Positions 33,145 through 42,300 of a DNA stretch of 64,000 nucleotides are shown here, piece after piece. Position 1 is the stretch's first letter. Every line of letters begins with the position of its first letter. Source of the DNA: Pseudokordiimonas caeni (GTDB lineage: Bacteria; Pseudomonadota; Alphaproteobacteria; Sphingomonadales; Kordiimonadaceae); the NCBI RefSeq assembly GCF_026719705.1, contig NZ_JAPPRR010000001.1, positions 248,001-312,000 of the forward strand. Reading direction: 5' to 3'. The notes below the pieces were generated by a model. It had not been told where the DNA came from, made no database searches, and saw only the letters and a list, made by a program, of their open reading frames with translations. Made by a program: the position numbers and the translations under genes.

Positions 33145-33567
33145 ATGAGTGATAGAAAACAATTTGACCATGCCGTCCTCCGGTGTCTGACGAACTGCTG
33201 GATCAAAGGCCGCAATCCTGAAGAGGAACAGCCGGTCTCGATCCAGAAGATGCAGGCGCTGTACGCGGAAGGCACTGATGCACTCGATGTCGTACATGAG
33301 TACGAGGGCGAGCGCTTTGTCTGTCGCAATTTCGAAGAATACTGGACGCGTCGCCAGAATGCGATCGCCACCTACGGCGAATGCCGGGCGAGCCTGATTG
33401 GCGACCCGACCGTGGACGCCGCCGGTGACCTGGCCGTCACCTCCTTCTCCTACAAGAAGGAATTCATCAACGAACCGGGTCGGTCCGTCACCCAGCATGC
33501 CACCGTGGTGTGGAAGCGCAAAGACGGCGAGTGGCGCATTGTGCGCGAACATGTGACGACGGAATAA
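33145..33567 (+). CDS. SnoaL-like / NTF2-fold small protein
   Basis: A 140-residue protein with the look of a SnoaL-like (DUF4440-type) alpha+beta barrel: an N-terminal helix (FDHAVLRCLTNCWI), a mid-region YWTRRQNAIATY, and the terminal strand pattern QHATVVWKRKDGEWRIVREHVT typical of these domains. No enzyme residues can be assigned, and such proteins may be ketosteroid-isomerase-like enzymes or simple ligand binders. The Met at 33145 follows GGGGAG by 8 bases. It stands alone, downstream of the efflux operon and convergent with the next gene. Confidence 0.7.
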   Translation: MSDRKQFDHAVLRCLTNCWIKGRNPEEEQPVSIQKMQALYAEGTDALDVVHEYEGERFVCRNFEEYWTRRQNAIATYGECRASLIGDPTVDAAGDLAVTSFSYKKEFINEPGRSVTQHATVVWKRKDGEWRIVREHVTTE

Positions 33568-33675
33568 GCTCTACCGACTGAGCCGAAAAGAAAAGGGAAG
33601 GACGCAGCCCTCCCCCCTGTTGATCCGCCCCGGCTGATGTGCCGGCGAGGCGTTGATCTGACCGACCCCCCGATA

Positions 33676-35241
33676 TTACCAGTAAGCGATCCGGTGGCCG
33701 CGTTTCATGGCGATGCCGCGCGTCCGGACATCCGGCGAGATGACGATCGGCGTGTCGGCCCAATCGAGAAGCGGCATATCGGTATAATGGTCGCTGTAGA
33801 AGGTGACCTTGATCTTCTCCCGCATCATGGCACCAGCATCCAGAAGCGTGTCCTTCAGGAGACGTGATTTCTCGTCGCCATAGCAGTTTTCACCATTCAC
33901 CACGGGGGGCGTGTCGCCGCCGGGGAAAGCAGTGCGGGTACAGACGACGCGCTTGAAGCCAAGGGCGCGGGCGATCGGTTCGGCGTAAAGATCGATGCTG
34001 GCGGTCGCAAGCACCAGATCGTCGCGGTCCATCTTGTGCATGGCCACAGCAATCAGGCCGCCGCCGCGCAGCTGGTTATCAAGCACATGGCGGGCAAAGC
34101 GGTCGGCAGCGGCCTCCACTTCTTCCCGCGTCATGTGGCGGAAGGCCACGGCGAGCATCCGGTTCTTGAGTGTGGTGCGGTTGATGCGCTTCGCCTTATA
34201 GAGGATCATGTGCCGCAGGATGCGCAGCATCAGGACGCTTTTCGCAAATATTCCCTTGCGGGTGGACAGCAGGAACGGCGTGAAGGTGCCACTGCGCGTC
34301 AGGGTGCGGTCAAGGTCGAACACCGCATAATGGCGGTCGGGTAAGGCGGCAATTGCACCGGGATCGACCACGATGCGTTCCTTGCGAAGCTGCAGGATGC
34401 GCTCGGCGGTCTCGAAATCCTTCTGGGTATCCACGTCCATCGCGGCTTCCGCTTCCTTCAGCAGGTGCGGGCGTACCGGGCAACCGACCGTACGGCCGGC
34501 GCGGGCGAAGGCCTCGGTGATGGTGAAGCGGCGCATCACCATGCCGATGACATTGAGCCAGCCGAAGGATTTGACGACCTTCAAGGGCTTCTTGCGGTGC
34601 TGTTCCACCTGTTCCCAGAAGGTCAGCATGTTGTCGACCGTCTCGCCGTTCAGGAAATAGAGGTTGGCACCGGTGGTATCTACATCGCGGAACTTGTAGT
34701 AGGTGCGCCGGCTTTCGGGATAGCGCGCCTGGATCACCTGCCGCGGCACCATGCCGACGGTCAGGCCTTCATTCCGCTGGGCCGCGCTCAGGAAGTCGGT
34801 GGCGGCCGCTGGAGTCAAAAGCGGGTTGTCGGCTGTGGTCAGAAGGGCGGCTTGCCCGACGGGCACCAGCTTGCGTGCAGCGAGGACGCTGCGGCAGATG
34901 GTGGCACCGGCCGGCACATGCTCCATAGGCAAGCCGCGCGCGGCACGGCGCAGCGTGGCGTCGCCGGTCAGGTCTTCGTCCGAAACGATCAGGAAGCGGT
35001 CGATATAGGCGGTGCGTGCCAGTGTGCCGATCACGTGGGCGAGCATCGCCTGACCATCGATCTGCAGCATCGCCTTGCCCTGGCCGCCGAACTTCAGGGG
35101 GTCGCCTTCGCGGCGGCTGCCCGCCAGAAGGATGGCGGCAACAGGATTGGCGACGGTCGCCGGGCGCAGGTCATGGACGGTGGCTGATGCCAGCCCTGTC
35201 CTGTTGACTTGGCCATACTCGGGCGCCAGACCGTCATGCAT
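33676..35241 (-). CDS. Fusion of a MobA-like nucleotidyltransferase and a HAD-IB phosphatase
   Basis: A 521-residue cytoplasmic bifunctional protein. Residues about 33-305 form a nucleotidyltransferase: AAILLAGSRREGDPLKF with downstream GKAMLQIDGQAMLAHVI (nucleotide loop and Lys), LLTTADNPLLTP with the metal-binding Asp, and a closing AAMDVDTQKDFETA. Residues about 318-521 form a HAD-IB hydrolase: FDLDRTLT (nucleophile), LATASIDLY, a Lys in GDEKSRLL, and YSDHYTDMPLL, all catalytic positions kept. The likely combined role is making a nucleotide-activated phospho-compound and dephosphorylating a related one, but the substrate is unknown. AGGAG lies 6 bases before ATG. It shares strand and context with the TagF-like gene, about 100 bases apart. 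Confidence 0.82.
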   Translation of the reverse strand: MHDGLAPEYGQVNRTGLASATVHDLRPATVANPVAAILLAGSRREGDPLKFGGQGKAMLQIDGQAMLAHVIGTLARTAYIDRFLIVSDEDLTGDATLRRAARGLPMEHVPAGATICRSVLAARKLVPVGQAALLTTADNPLLTPAAATDFLSAAQRNEGLTVGMVPRQVIQARYPESRRTYYKFRDVDTTGANLYFLNGETVDNMLTFWEQVEQHRKKPLKVVKSFGWLNVIGMVMRRFTITEAFARAGRTVGCPVRPHLLKEAEAAMDVDTQKDFETAERILQLRKERIVVDPGAIAALPDRHYAVFDLDRTLTRSGTFTPFLLSTRKGIFAKSVLMLRILRHMILYKAKRINRTTLKNRMLAVAFRHMTREEVEAAADRFARHVLDNQLRGGGLIAVAMHKMDRDDLVLATASIDLYAEPIARALGFKRVVCTRTAFPGGDTPPVVNGENCYGDEKSRLLKDTLLDAGAMMREKIKVTFYSDHYTDMPLLDWADTPIVISPDVRTRGIAMKRGHRIAYW

Positions 35242-35339
35242 GCTGTTCTCCTGAAATCGTCTCGGGTTCGGTACGGGCTAAACTCTGTCAGCGGGGCATG
35301 GCGGCAGAATTGTGCCGACATTTGCTTTTTCAAATCTTT

Positions 35340-36539
35340 TTACACTTTTATGTAACTGCGGGCCGCAAGGGAAGCGATTGCTTCGGCCGCACGTGCCGCA
35401 CCCCCGTAGGGATCGCCGCCGAAGGTGGACCGGAAGGCTTCTTCCTGCTGGGGGCGCCGGTGTACTTCGTGCCACGAAAGATCATCCAGAAGGTTATCGA
35501 GCTTCGTTGGATGATCGATCACTTCACCCAGATGCCAGTGCGCATAATTGGGATCATCCTGCCAGTTTGCGCCGTGGCAGTTGAGGAAGATGCAGGGCCG
35601 GGGGCGTTCGATGAATTCGTAAACCTGGCTCGATGCGTCGCCGAGATAGACATCGGCCGCCCGCGTATAAGTCATGTCTACGCTCGCGAAACTGCCTTCG
35701 TCGATCAATATGTTCGGATACTGCCTGTAGATGTCCGGGATTGCCGGTGTGGCTCGCAGGGTCAGGGGCCCTGTCGATATATGCAGGCGGCGTTCGTAAA
35801 GCATCACGTGGGGTGCAACGATCAGGTTGAGGTGCGGCCGCGCGGCAAAATGATCGAGGACCGCACGCCCCTGACTGTACCAGGACGACAGGAAAGGGTG
35901 GAAATGCGGGTTATAAAGAACCGTCAGGTTGCGGTTGTTGAAGAGGCGCTTTTCTTCCGTTGCCTTCACGGCATCGAACTTCGGGTAACCGACGACGCTG
36001 TGCTCGCCCTCGCGGATGATTCCCTCGGCCAGCATGCGCGCCTGCACGCGCTCGCCGCACACCAGCACATGATCGAAGTCCCGGATGATCTTCTTGAAGC
36101 CGACAGCGCGGTCACCGGCGCCGTGCTGCGAATAGACAAGCTTTGTCCGCTTCACGCCAAGGCGGGTTTTCAGGAAGATGCTGGTGGTCTCCGGCACCAC
36201 AAGAATATCCATGGCGGCAAGGCGACTGCGGTGGCGCATCAGGTTGCCGATACGGCGCAAGGGCAAGGCGCCGCCTGTGAAGGTTTCGATGATCGCGCCA
36301 ACCCTGGAGGGCGGCAGCAGATGCAGGTGAATCGCGCGCAGGGCATCCCCCGGCAGAAAACGGGCAAGCTTGTCGCGCTGCGAGGCATCCGTCAGGAAAG
36401 CATGGATTTCGAAGGCGCCCGGAAGGGTCGCCAGTTCCGCGAGGATCGGGGCGCTGTGCGGGATCTGGTGTATCTGTTCGTGATTATAAAGAAACCCGAT
36501 CCGGGCCGGGCGGTCTTCACTGTCGGGGCGCATGGTCAT
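35340..36539 (-). CDS. TagF/TagB-like (CDP-glycerol glycerophosphotransferase family) transferase
   Basis: A 399-residue protein with the two-Rossmann GT-B fold of Glyphos_transf proteins. Family landmarks are RTKLVYSQHGAGDRAVGF (the catalytic-His region), VVGYPKFDAV, VLYNPHFHPFLSS, and ADVYLGDASSQVYEFIERPRPCIFLN, the substrate-binding segment. In Gram-positive bacteria these enzymes transfer glycerol- or ribitol-phosphate from CDP-alditols to wall polymers. No membrane-spanning segment is visible. With the adjacent nucleotidyltransferase-HAD fusion it may build a phosphopolyol decoration on a lipid or glycan; that is inference. Two ATGs lie two codons apart; the first is used here. Confidence 0.78.
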   Translation of the reverse strand: MTMRPDSEDRPARIGFLYNHEQIHQIPHSAPILAELATLPGAFEIHAFLTDASQRDKLARFLPGDALRAIHLHLLPPSRVGAIIETFTGGALPLRRIGNLMRHRSRLAAMDILVVPETTSIFLKTRLGVKRTKLVYSQHGAGDRAVGFKKIIRDFDHVLVCGERVQARMLAEGIIREGEHSVVGYPKFDAVKATEEKRLFNNRNLTVLYNPHFHPFLSSWYSQGRAVLDHFAARPHLNLIVAPHVMLYERRLHISTGPLTLRATPAIPDIYRQYPNILIDEGSFASVDMTYTRAADVYLGDASSQVYEFIERPRPCIFLNCHGANWQDDPNYAHWHLGEVIDHPTKLDNLLDDLSWHEVHRRPQQEEAFRSTFGGDPYGGAARAAEAIASLAARSYIKV

Positions 36540-36718
36540 CCTGAGTCCCTGAACGCTGGGCTACAGCGCCTTTCAAGCATCCGGAAAGGCCCGGAGGCAA
36601 AGACAAACGCTGTCCATGACAAAAACCAAATGTTCGCCAAATCTTGCTGATACAGGCTCGCGGATAGGGTGCACTGACCCTGATTCACCGGTGCGTGTCA
36701 TCCAAGGAGGAAACAGAC

Positions 36719-37249
36719 TTGCTTTCGCCGCTCTATCGGCTTGCTGCTGCGCTTGTTGTTACTGTCGCCATCGGGGCGTCCGTTGCCTCGCAGATGGTGC
36801 AGAAGACAGACACGGAGACACCCGTGCTGATCGGCGTGACACGCGCGGTGGAAATCGCCGAAGCGGCGCTGAATGCCAACCTTTTGCGCGCCGACCTCAA
36901 TACCCGCGACGACAAGCTGACGTACCAGATCGACCTCGCCAAGGCCGGTGAATATTTCCGTGTATGGATCGATGCGAAGGACGGCGAGCTTGTAAGGGCG
37001 GACAAGCCTTTCTCGTCGAACCTCTGGGCCGACCTTTTCGATGGTCGCAGGCTGAAAGCAGCGGCCACCATGCCGCCCGTGGGCCCGCGCCTGCGCGCGC
37101 TGGAGGCCGATGTGCGAGGCAAGGTGCAGCATGTGCGTTTTGACTTGGACGACAATCGCGCCCAATATGAGATCGACGTGACGACAGGCGCAGGCACGGC
37201 GGAACTTGTGCTCGACGCCTTGTCGGGGGAACAGTCGCCGCGCCGCTGA
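36719..37249 (+). CDS. PepSY-domain periplasmic/membrane protein
   Basis: A 176-residue protein: an N-terminal membrane segment or signal (LYRLAAALVVTVAIGASVA), then two PepSY-like repeats (about 35-85: AVEIAEAALNANLL ... LTYQIDLAKAGEYFRVWIDAKDGELVRA, and about 105-170: RLRALEADVRGKVQHVRFD ... YEIDVTTGAGTAELVLDA). PepSY proteins often accompany sensor kinases or modulate peptidases. A TTG start at 36719 is chosen because AAGGAGG at 36704-36710 lies 8 bases upstream; a GTG at 36695 would place that box inside the gene. First gene of a PepSY / response regulator / kinase operon. Confidence 0.8.
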   Translation: MLSPLYRLAAALVVTVAIGASVASQMVQKTDTETPVLIGVTRAVEIAEAALNANLLRADLNTRDDKLTYQIDLAKAGEYFRVWIDAKDGELVRADKPFSSNLWADLFDGRRLKAAATMPPVGPRLRALEADVRGKVQHVRFDLDDNRAQYEIDVTTGAGTAELVLDALSGEQSPRR

Positions 37250-37286
37250 CCGGCTGCCAGGGTTCAAGTTGCTATAGAGGATATCC

Positions 37287-37964
37287 GTGCAGATACTGCT
37301 GGTGGAAGACGACAACCGCGTGGCCGACCATGTGGTGAAGGGCCTGCGTGAAGCCGGCCACATGATCGAACGGGTCGCGGACGGCAAGAAGGCGCTCTAT
37401 ATGACCGCCGCCGAAAGCTATGATGTCATCATCCTTGATCGCATGCTGCCGAATGTGGACGGCCTGACCATCCTGAAAACCATGCGCGCGGCGGAGGACA
37501 ATACGCCGGTCCTGCTGCTCAGCGCCCTTGGCGAGGTTGACGACCGGGTGAAGGGCTTGCGCGCAGGCGCCGACGATTATCTGGCCAAGCCTTTCTCCTT
37601 TTCCGAGCTTCTGGCCCGCGTTGAGGTGCTGGCGCGCCGGGGGCCGGTGACGATTGAAAAGACCACGCTGACAGTCATGGACCTCAGCATCGATCTGTTG
37701 GCCCACGAGGTGGTGCGAGACGGCAAGCGGATCGACCTCACGACCCGCGAGTTTCGCATCCTTGAGTATCTCGCCCGCAACATGGGCCGGGTGGTCACGC
37801 GGTCGATGCTTCTTGAAAAGGTCTGGGACTATCATTTTGACCCCCAGACAAACATCATTGACCAGCATGTGAGCCGCCTGCGCCAGAAGGTGGACAAGGG
37901 CTTTGCCGAGCAGCTCATCCATACGGTGCGCGGGACGGGCTATATGATCCGTCCGCCGGCCTGA
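37287..37964 (+). CDS. OmpR-family response regulator
   Basis: A 225-residue two-component DNA-binding regulator. The receiver domain (1-115) has acidic residues VEDD at 7-9, phospho-acceptor Asp51 in IILDRMLP, a Ser/Thr in LLLSAL and Lys in YLAKPFSF. The winged helix (about 130-222) carries LTTREFRILEYLARNMGRVVTRSMLLEKVW and the terminal VRGTGYMI. It starts with GTG, AGAGGA being about 7 bases upstream. The kinase gene follows after one base, so they are cognate partners. Confidence 0.95.
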   Translation: MQILLVEDDNRVADHVVKGLREAGHMIERVADGKKALYMTAAESYDVIILDRMLPNVDGLTILKTMRAAEDNTPVLLLSALGEVDDRVKGLRAGADDYLAKPFSFSELLARVEVLARRGPVTIEKTTLTVMDLSIDLLAHEVVRDGKRIDLTTREFRILEYLARNMGRVVTRSMLLEKVWDYHFDPQTNIIDQHVSRLRQKVDKGFAEQLIHTVRGTGYMIRPPA

Positions 37965-37965
37965 C

Positions 37966-39360
37966 ATGCCCGTGTCCCAGCCCAATTTCCTGACCTACTT
38001 GCGGTTCAGCTTCACTTTCCGGCTGGCTGTCATCTATGTCGCCATGTTCATGGTCTCATTCGGCATCCTCATCGCGCTCAGCTACTGGAGCATGGTGATG
38101 CGCCCCTATGACGACGTGCTGAGCCGTGTCAGCAGCGAGATGGACGATCTCGCCTATGCCTATGTGGTGGGCGGTGAAGACATCCTGATCAATGCCCTTG
38201 TGAAGCGGGTGGATTTTCCGTCCGATCGCAAGGCATTCCATGTGTTTCTCGACAAGGACGGCAATCGGCGCACCGGCAACTTGCCAAGCTGGCCGAACCC
38301 GCCGCAGCTGGGGCCGGTCGAGATCGAGGCCGACCGCTATTTCGGCGGCGACGAGATCGATTTCCAGGCGCTGTCGCTGGACCGGGTGTTCGCAGACGGT
38401 GCCCGGCTGATCGTCGGCCGCGATATCGAGGATATCAGCGAACGCCGCGAAACGCTGATCGAGGGCCTCGTCTGGAGCGGGGTGCTGGCCATTGTCCTTG
38501 GCGGTGTTGGCGGCATTTTCATGAGCATGGCAGTGGGCAAAAGGATCGAATCGATCAACGATGCCGCCCGCAAGGTGATCGAGGGCGACCTCAGCGGCCG
38601 GGTCGAGATGACCGGCGCTCGGGACGATTTCGACCGATTGGCCGAAACCCTGAACATGATGCTGTCACGGATCGAAGCCTCGATGGAGGCGATCAGCCGG
38701 GTGTCGGACAGCGTCGCCCATGAACTGCGGCTGCCCCTGTCGCGCCTGCATGCCGACCTCGAAGACCTTGCGACGGCGGCGGACAAGGGCCAGTCGGTCA
38801 CCGGCATGGTCGATAGCGCCATCGCTGAGTCCGAGCGGCTGAAATCGGTATTCGAATCCCTTCTGCGGATCGCGCGGATTGAAACTGGCCGCCATTCGAT
38901 TGAACGCGAAGAGGTCGATCTTGTCCGCCTCGTTAACGATGCTGTGGACCTCTATCAGCCCGAAGCCGAAGACCATGCCCTGCACCTGGCTGTCACACTG
39001 CCCGAACGACTGATCGTGCGGGGTGATGCGAACCTCCTGTTTCAGATGATGTCCAACCTTCTTGATAACGCCATCAAATTTGCCGTGAAGGGCAGTGTGG
39101 TCGCGATCGACCTTACTGATGCCGAAGGTGCCGCCCGTTTCAGCGTTGAAAACGAGGGAGCCGGTATCCCGCCGGAGCACCGCCAGCGGGTCACCGAACG
39201 CTTTTACCGGGTTGAAGATACCCCCTCGCAAGGGCTCGGGCTCGGGCTGACGCTGGTGAAGGTGGCGGCCGTGGCTCATGGCGGACAGCTGGAATTCGCG
39301 GACACGGACAGGGGGTTCGCCGTGATCGTCACACTGCCGCTGCCGCCGGTGCGCGACTAA
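37966..39360 (+). CDS. Sensor histidine kinase with HAMP domain
   Basis: A 464-residue inner membrane kinase. TM1 is at about 16-42 and TM2 at about 166-188, with a periplasmic sensor of about 120 residues between them. A HAMP domain (about 190-242) is followed by the dimerisation domain with phospho-acceptor His252 in VAHELRLPLSRL and the ATPase with N-box NLLDNAIKFA, ENEGAGIP and GLGLGLTLVK. The architecture is that of the EnvZ/QseC-like group. Its stop overlaps the convergent tamB stop by 3-4 bases. The signal is unknown; the PepSY protein at the head of the operon may sit in the sensing path. Confidence 0.95.
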   Translation: MPVSQPNFLTYLRFSFTFRLAVIYVAMFMVSFGILIALSYWSMVMRPYDDVLSRVSSEMDDLAYAYVVGGEDILINALVKRVDFPSDRKAFHVFLDKDGNRRTGNLPSWPNPPQLGPVEIEADRYFGGDEIDFQALSLDRVFADGARLIVGRDIEDISERRETLIEGLVWSGVLAIVLGGVGGIFMSMAVGKRIESINDAARKVIEGDLSGRVEMTGARDDFDRLAETLNMMLSRIEASMEAISRVSDSVAHELRLPLSRLHADLEDLATAADKGQSVTGMVDSAIAESERLKSVFESLLRIARIETGRHSIEREEVDLVRLVNDAVDLYQPEAEDHALHLAVTLPERLIVRGDANLLFQMMSNLLDNAIKFAVKGSVVAIDLTDAEGAARFSVENEGAGIPPEHRQRVTERFYRVEDTPSQGLGLGLTLVKVAAVAHGGQLEFADTDRGFAVIVTLPLPPVRD

Positions 39361-42300
39361 TATTCCCAGAACCATTTCAGTCGCAGGCGGTTGCCGGGAG
39401 CCGCACCCGCCTCGCTCTCCAGCAGGAGCCGGTCGGTCAGGCTGATTTTCAGCCGGGTTGTTGTTTCGTTGCGGGTCGGCGCCGTTTCGACCTCGAGATA
39501 GATATCATCGGTCAGATATTTACCGCCGGTGATGAGCGTTTCGTCGCCGTTTTCCCCACCGCTGCTGACAGCGAGCGTATCAAGCCCCAGCCGCCGCCCG
39601 ACCCCGCCGGCGAGGCTGCTGGAGCGGCCGCTGCGCAGCCCTTCAGCCGCCACGGCAAGCTCGGCAAACTGCAGCGCCGACATTTCACTCACCGACCGGC
39701 CGAACAGGATGCGGGCAAGGATTTCATCTTCCGGCAGCGCCGGGGTGGAGCTCAGCGCGAAGCTCGGGGCCGAAGGACGTCCACTGATCTGCATGCTGGC
39801 GGTGATGCCGGAAGCCGGTAGCTCGGCCCGCATGGACAGGTCGGGATCGATGCCCTTGCGCCCGCTGAAAGTGATGCGCCCGTCTGCCAGCGTGAAGCGT
39901 TTGGACGCGAAGGTGAAGGTGCCGTTTTTCAGCCGCATCTGGCCGGTGATCCGGGGATCGGCGGAAGTGCCGGTAATATGGAGATTGCCGGTCCAGTCGC
40001 TTTCAAGCCCGCGGCCGCTGAACTGCAAGCGGTCGGCGATATCGACCCTCAGGTCGAAGCTCGTCGGCGCAGCCTGCAGGGGGGTGGTGGATGACGCCTC
40101 GTCGTCCTCGGCGGCCCCGTTGATTTCCGTCACCTCGATTTCGACCACCGAAGGCGGCAGTTCGCGTGGCATGCGCACCCGCACCGGACCGGTTTTTACG
40201 GTGCCGGTGAGGCTCCCCTTGCGGTTCTCGCGAACATAGGAAAGATCGGCGCTCGCCGTGGCGTCCAGATGGTCAAGCCGTGCCACATGGAAGTCGGTCA
40301 TTGTCAGCTTGAGGGAGCCCGGAAAATCGAATTCGGGCGTCAGGGTGAAGGCACCCACACCCGAAAGCGTGCCTTTTTCGCTGTCCGTTGCGTCAAGCCG
40401 GGTCAGTTCCACGCGGTCCTGCGTGCCCGTCAGTTCAAGCGCTGTGATATCCGCCACGAGGCCGAGGCGTTCATATTCGTACCGCCCGTTCATCAGGCGA
40501 ATGTTGCCATCGAAGCGCGGATCGTTTGCCGTACCGGCAAGCGTCAGCGCCCCTTCGAAGTCCCCGCCGAGATAATGATCGGGCCGCCGCGCCAGCGCCC
40601 AAAGAGGTGCGATATCGCCCTTCCAGTCCAGCCGTGCCGCGAGCGGCGCGTCACCGTCAAGCCGGATGATACTGCCATTCACCTGATAGGGCAGGCTGGC
40701 ACTGATGCGGCCTTGCTCGGTGGTCTCGCGGACGATGCGCCCGGTGAGGGTAAGTGTGCCATCCGCCGCGGTGCCATCAATCTCCATGTCATAGACGTCG
40801 GGCTCGACGAGGTCGCCGCTCAGAAGGCTGACATTGGCAAGCGCGAGCTTCAGCGTACCAGTGAGGGCATCGGATGTGGGCCCTATGTCTATCTCGGCCG
40901 AAAGCGTGCCCCCCGCCACAAGCCCGGGGGCAAGGAGATTGAGCGCGGTCAGATCAAGCCCGTTGGCGGTAAGCCGGACGGCGGGCAGGGCGCCCCTATG
41001 GCCGTTCACCTGCCCGGTCACCTTGCCGCCGGCAAGGGTCAGGTCGGGGATATCAAGCGTCCAGTTCTCGCCGCGCGTCAGCACAAGCGGCGACGGTGTG
41101 GTGGCTGTCATTTCGCCGTAGCGCGCCTCGACGTCTGCCGTGATGGTGTCACCAGCCGGATTGACGCCGAGGGTGGCCGAAAATTCCCGGACCCAATTGC
41201 CGGCAGCGCTCAGCGTGACCGGCATGTCGGCGCGCGAATCGGCGGTCAGCTCAATGCGATTGACGCGCTGGGCCCCCTGCACGAAGCCTTCCGCGTTCAA
41301 GCTGCCCGTGTAGACAGGGCTGGCACCGGTCAGGTCTAGGTTGAACGATCCTTCCGCCGTCCGCAGACGCATGGGGAAGCGGCCAGGCACGACGATGCGC
41401 AGCTTTTCTGCCGCCAATGTTGCTTTCACTTTGCCGTTCGCATAATCGGCATCGATATGGCCGCTGCCGCGCACGCCCTTGTTGCCCTTTGCAAGGTCGA
41501 ACCGCATGGCGGCCTGCAGTTCGCCACCTTCCGGCTGGGCGAGGCGGCCTTTGCCTGTGGCAATAGGCGTTTTCAGCCGGATATCGGGGAACGACAGACC
41601 ACCTTCAAGGCTGAAGGGCGACGAGAGGGAGACGGGCCCGAGCCGGGACTGCGCGGCGAGCGTAAAATCGCCCCCCGTACCGCCGATGAGGGACGCATCT
41701 GCCTGCACGTCACTGAGCGTGACCCCGTAGCCATCAATACGGGCGAGCCGGGAGCTGATTTTCACATCAAGCCCGACAATCGGTCCGTCGGCCTCCAGAT
41801 TGATTGTAAGGCCGTCCGGCAGGTCGATTGCATTCCCGGTGAGGGGGGTGATGTCCTTCAGCTTGACCGTGGCGGCAAGGCTGGCCTGCCGCTCGTTCGT
41901 GTCATAGGCCCCGGCTGCTCTCGCGGTGACGAGTGGCGCGGTCAGCGCAGCATCGGTGAAGGTGATGCGGCCATCATTGAGGGCAGCCTTCATCTCCAGT
42001 TTAGGCGCTTCGCCAAGCAGCGCGCCAAGGCGGGCGTCTGCAAGCTTCAGCCCGCCACCTTCGCCTTTCACCGTGAAGGCGAAGCCGCTATCGGCAGGTT
42101 CCGCCGTCAGGGCAACATCAAGTCGCCCGTCTGTCACCTGTCCGCCGCCAAACTCGGCAAGGAACGCGGGCAACAGGGTGATGGTGCCGTTCGCCACCGC
42201 TATACCCGCGCCTTGCCCGCGCGCTGTCAGGTTCTGCGCTGTGGCCCAGTTGGACCCGAGGTCGGAGACCGAGAATGCCCATGTCTTGTCCGCAAGATCG

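Noticed and set aside
33500-33590. Complete tRNA gene on the minus strand
   Set aside because: Only a D-arm-like 17-mer is present. There is no T-arm GGTTC, anticodon stem or matching acceptor.
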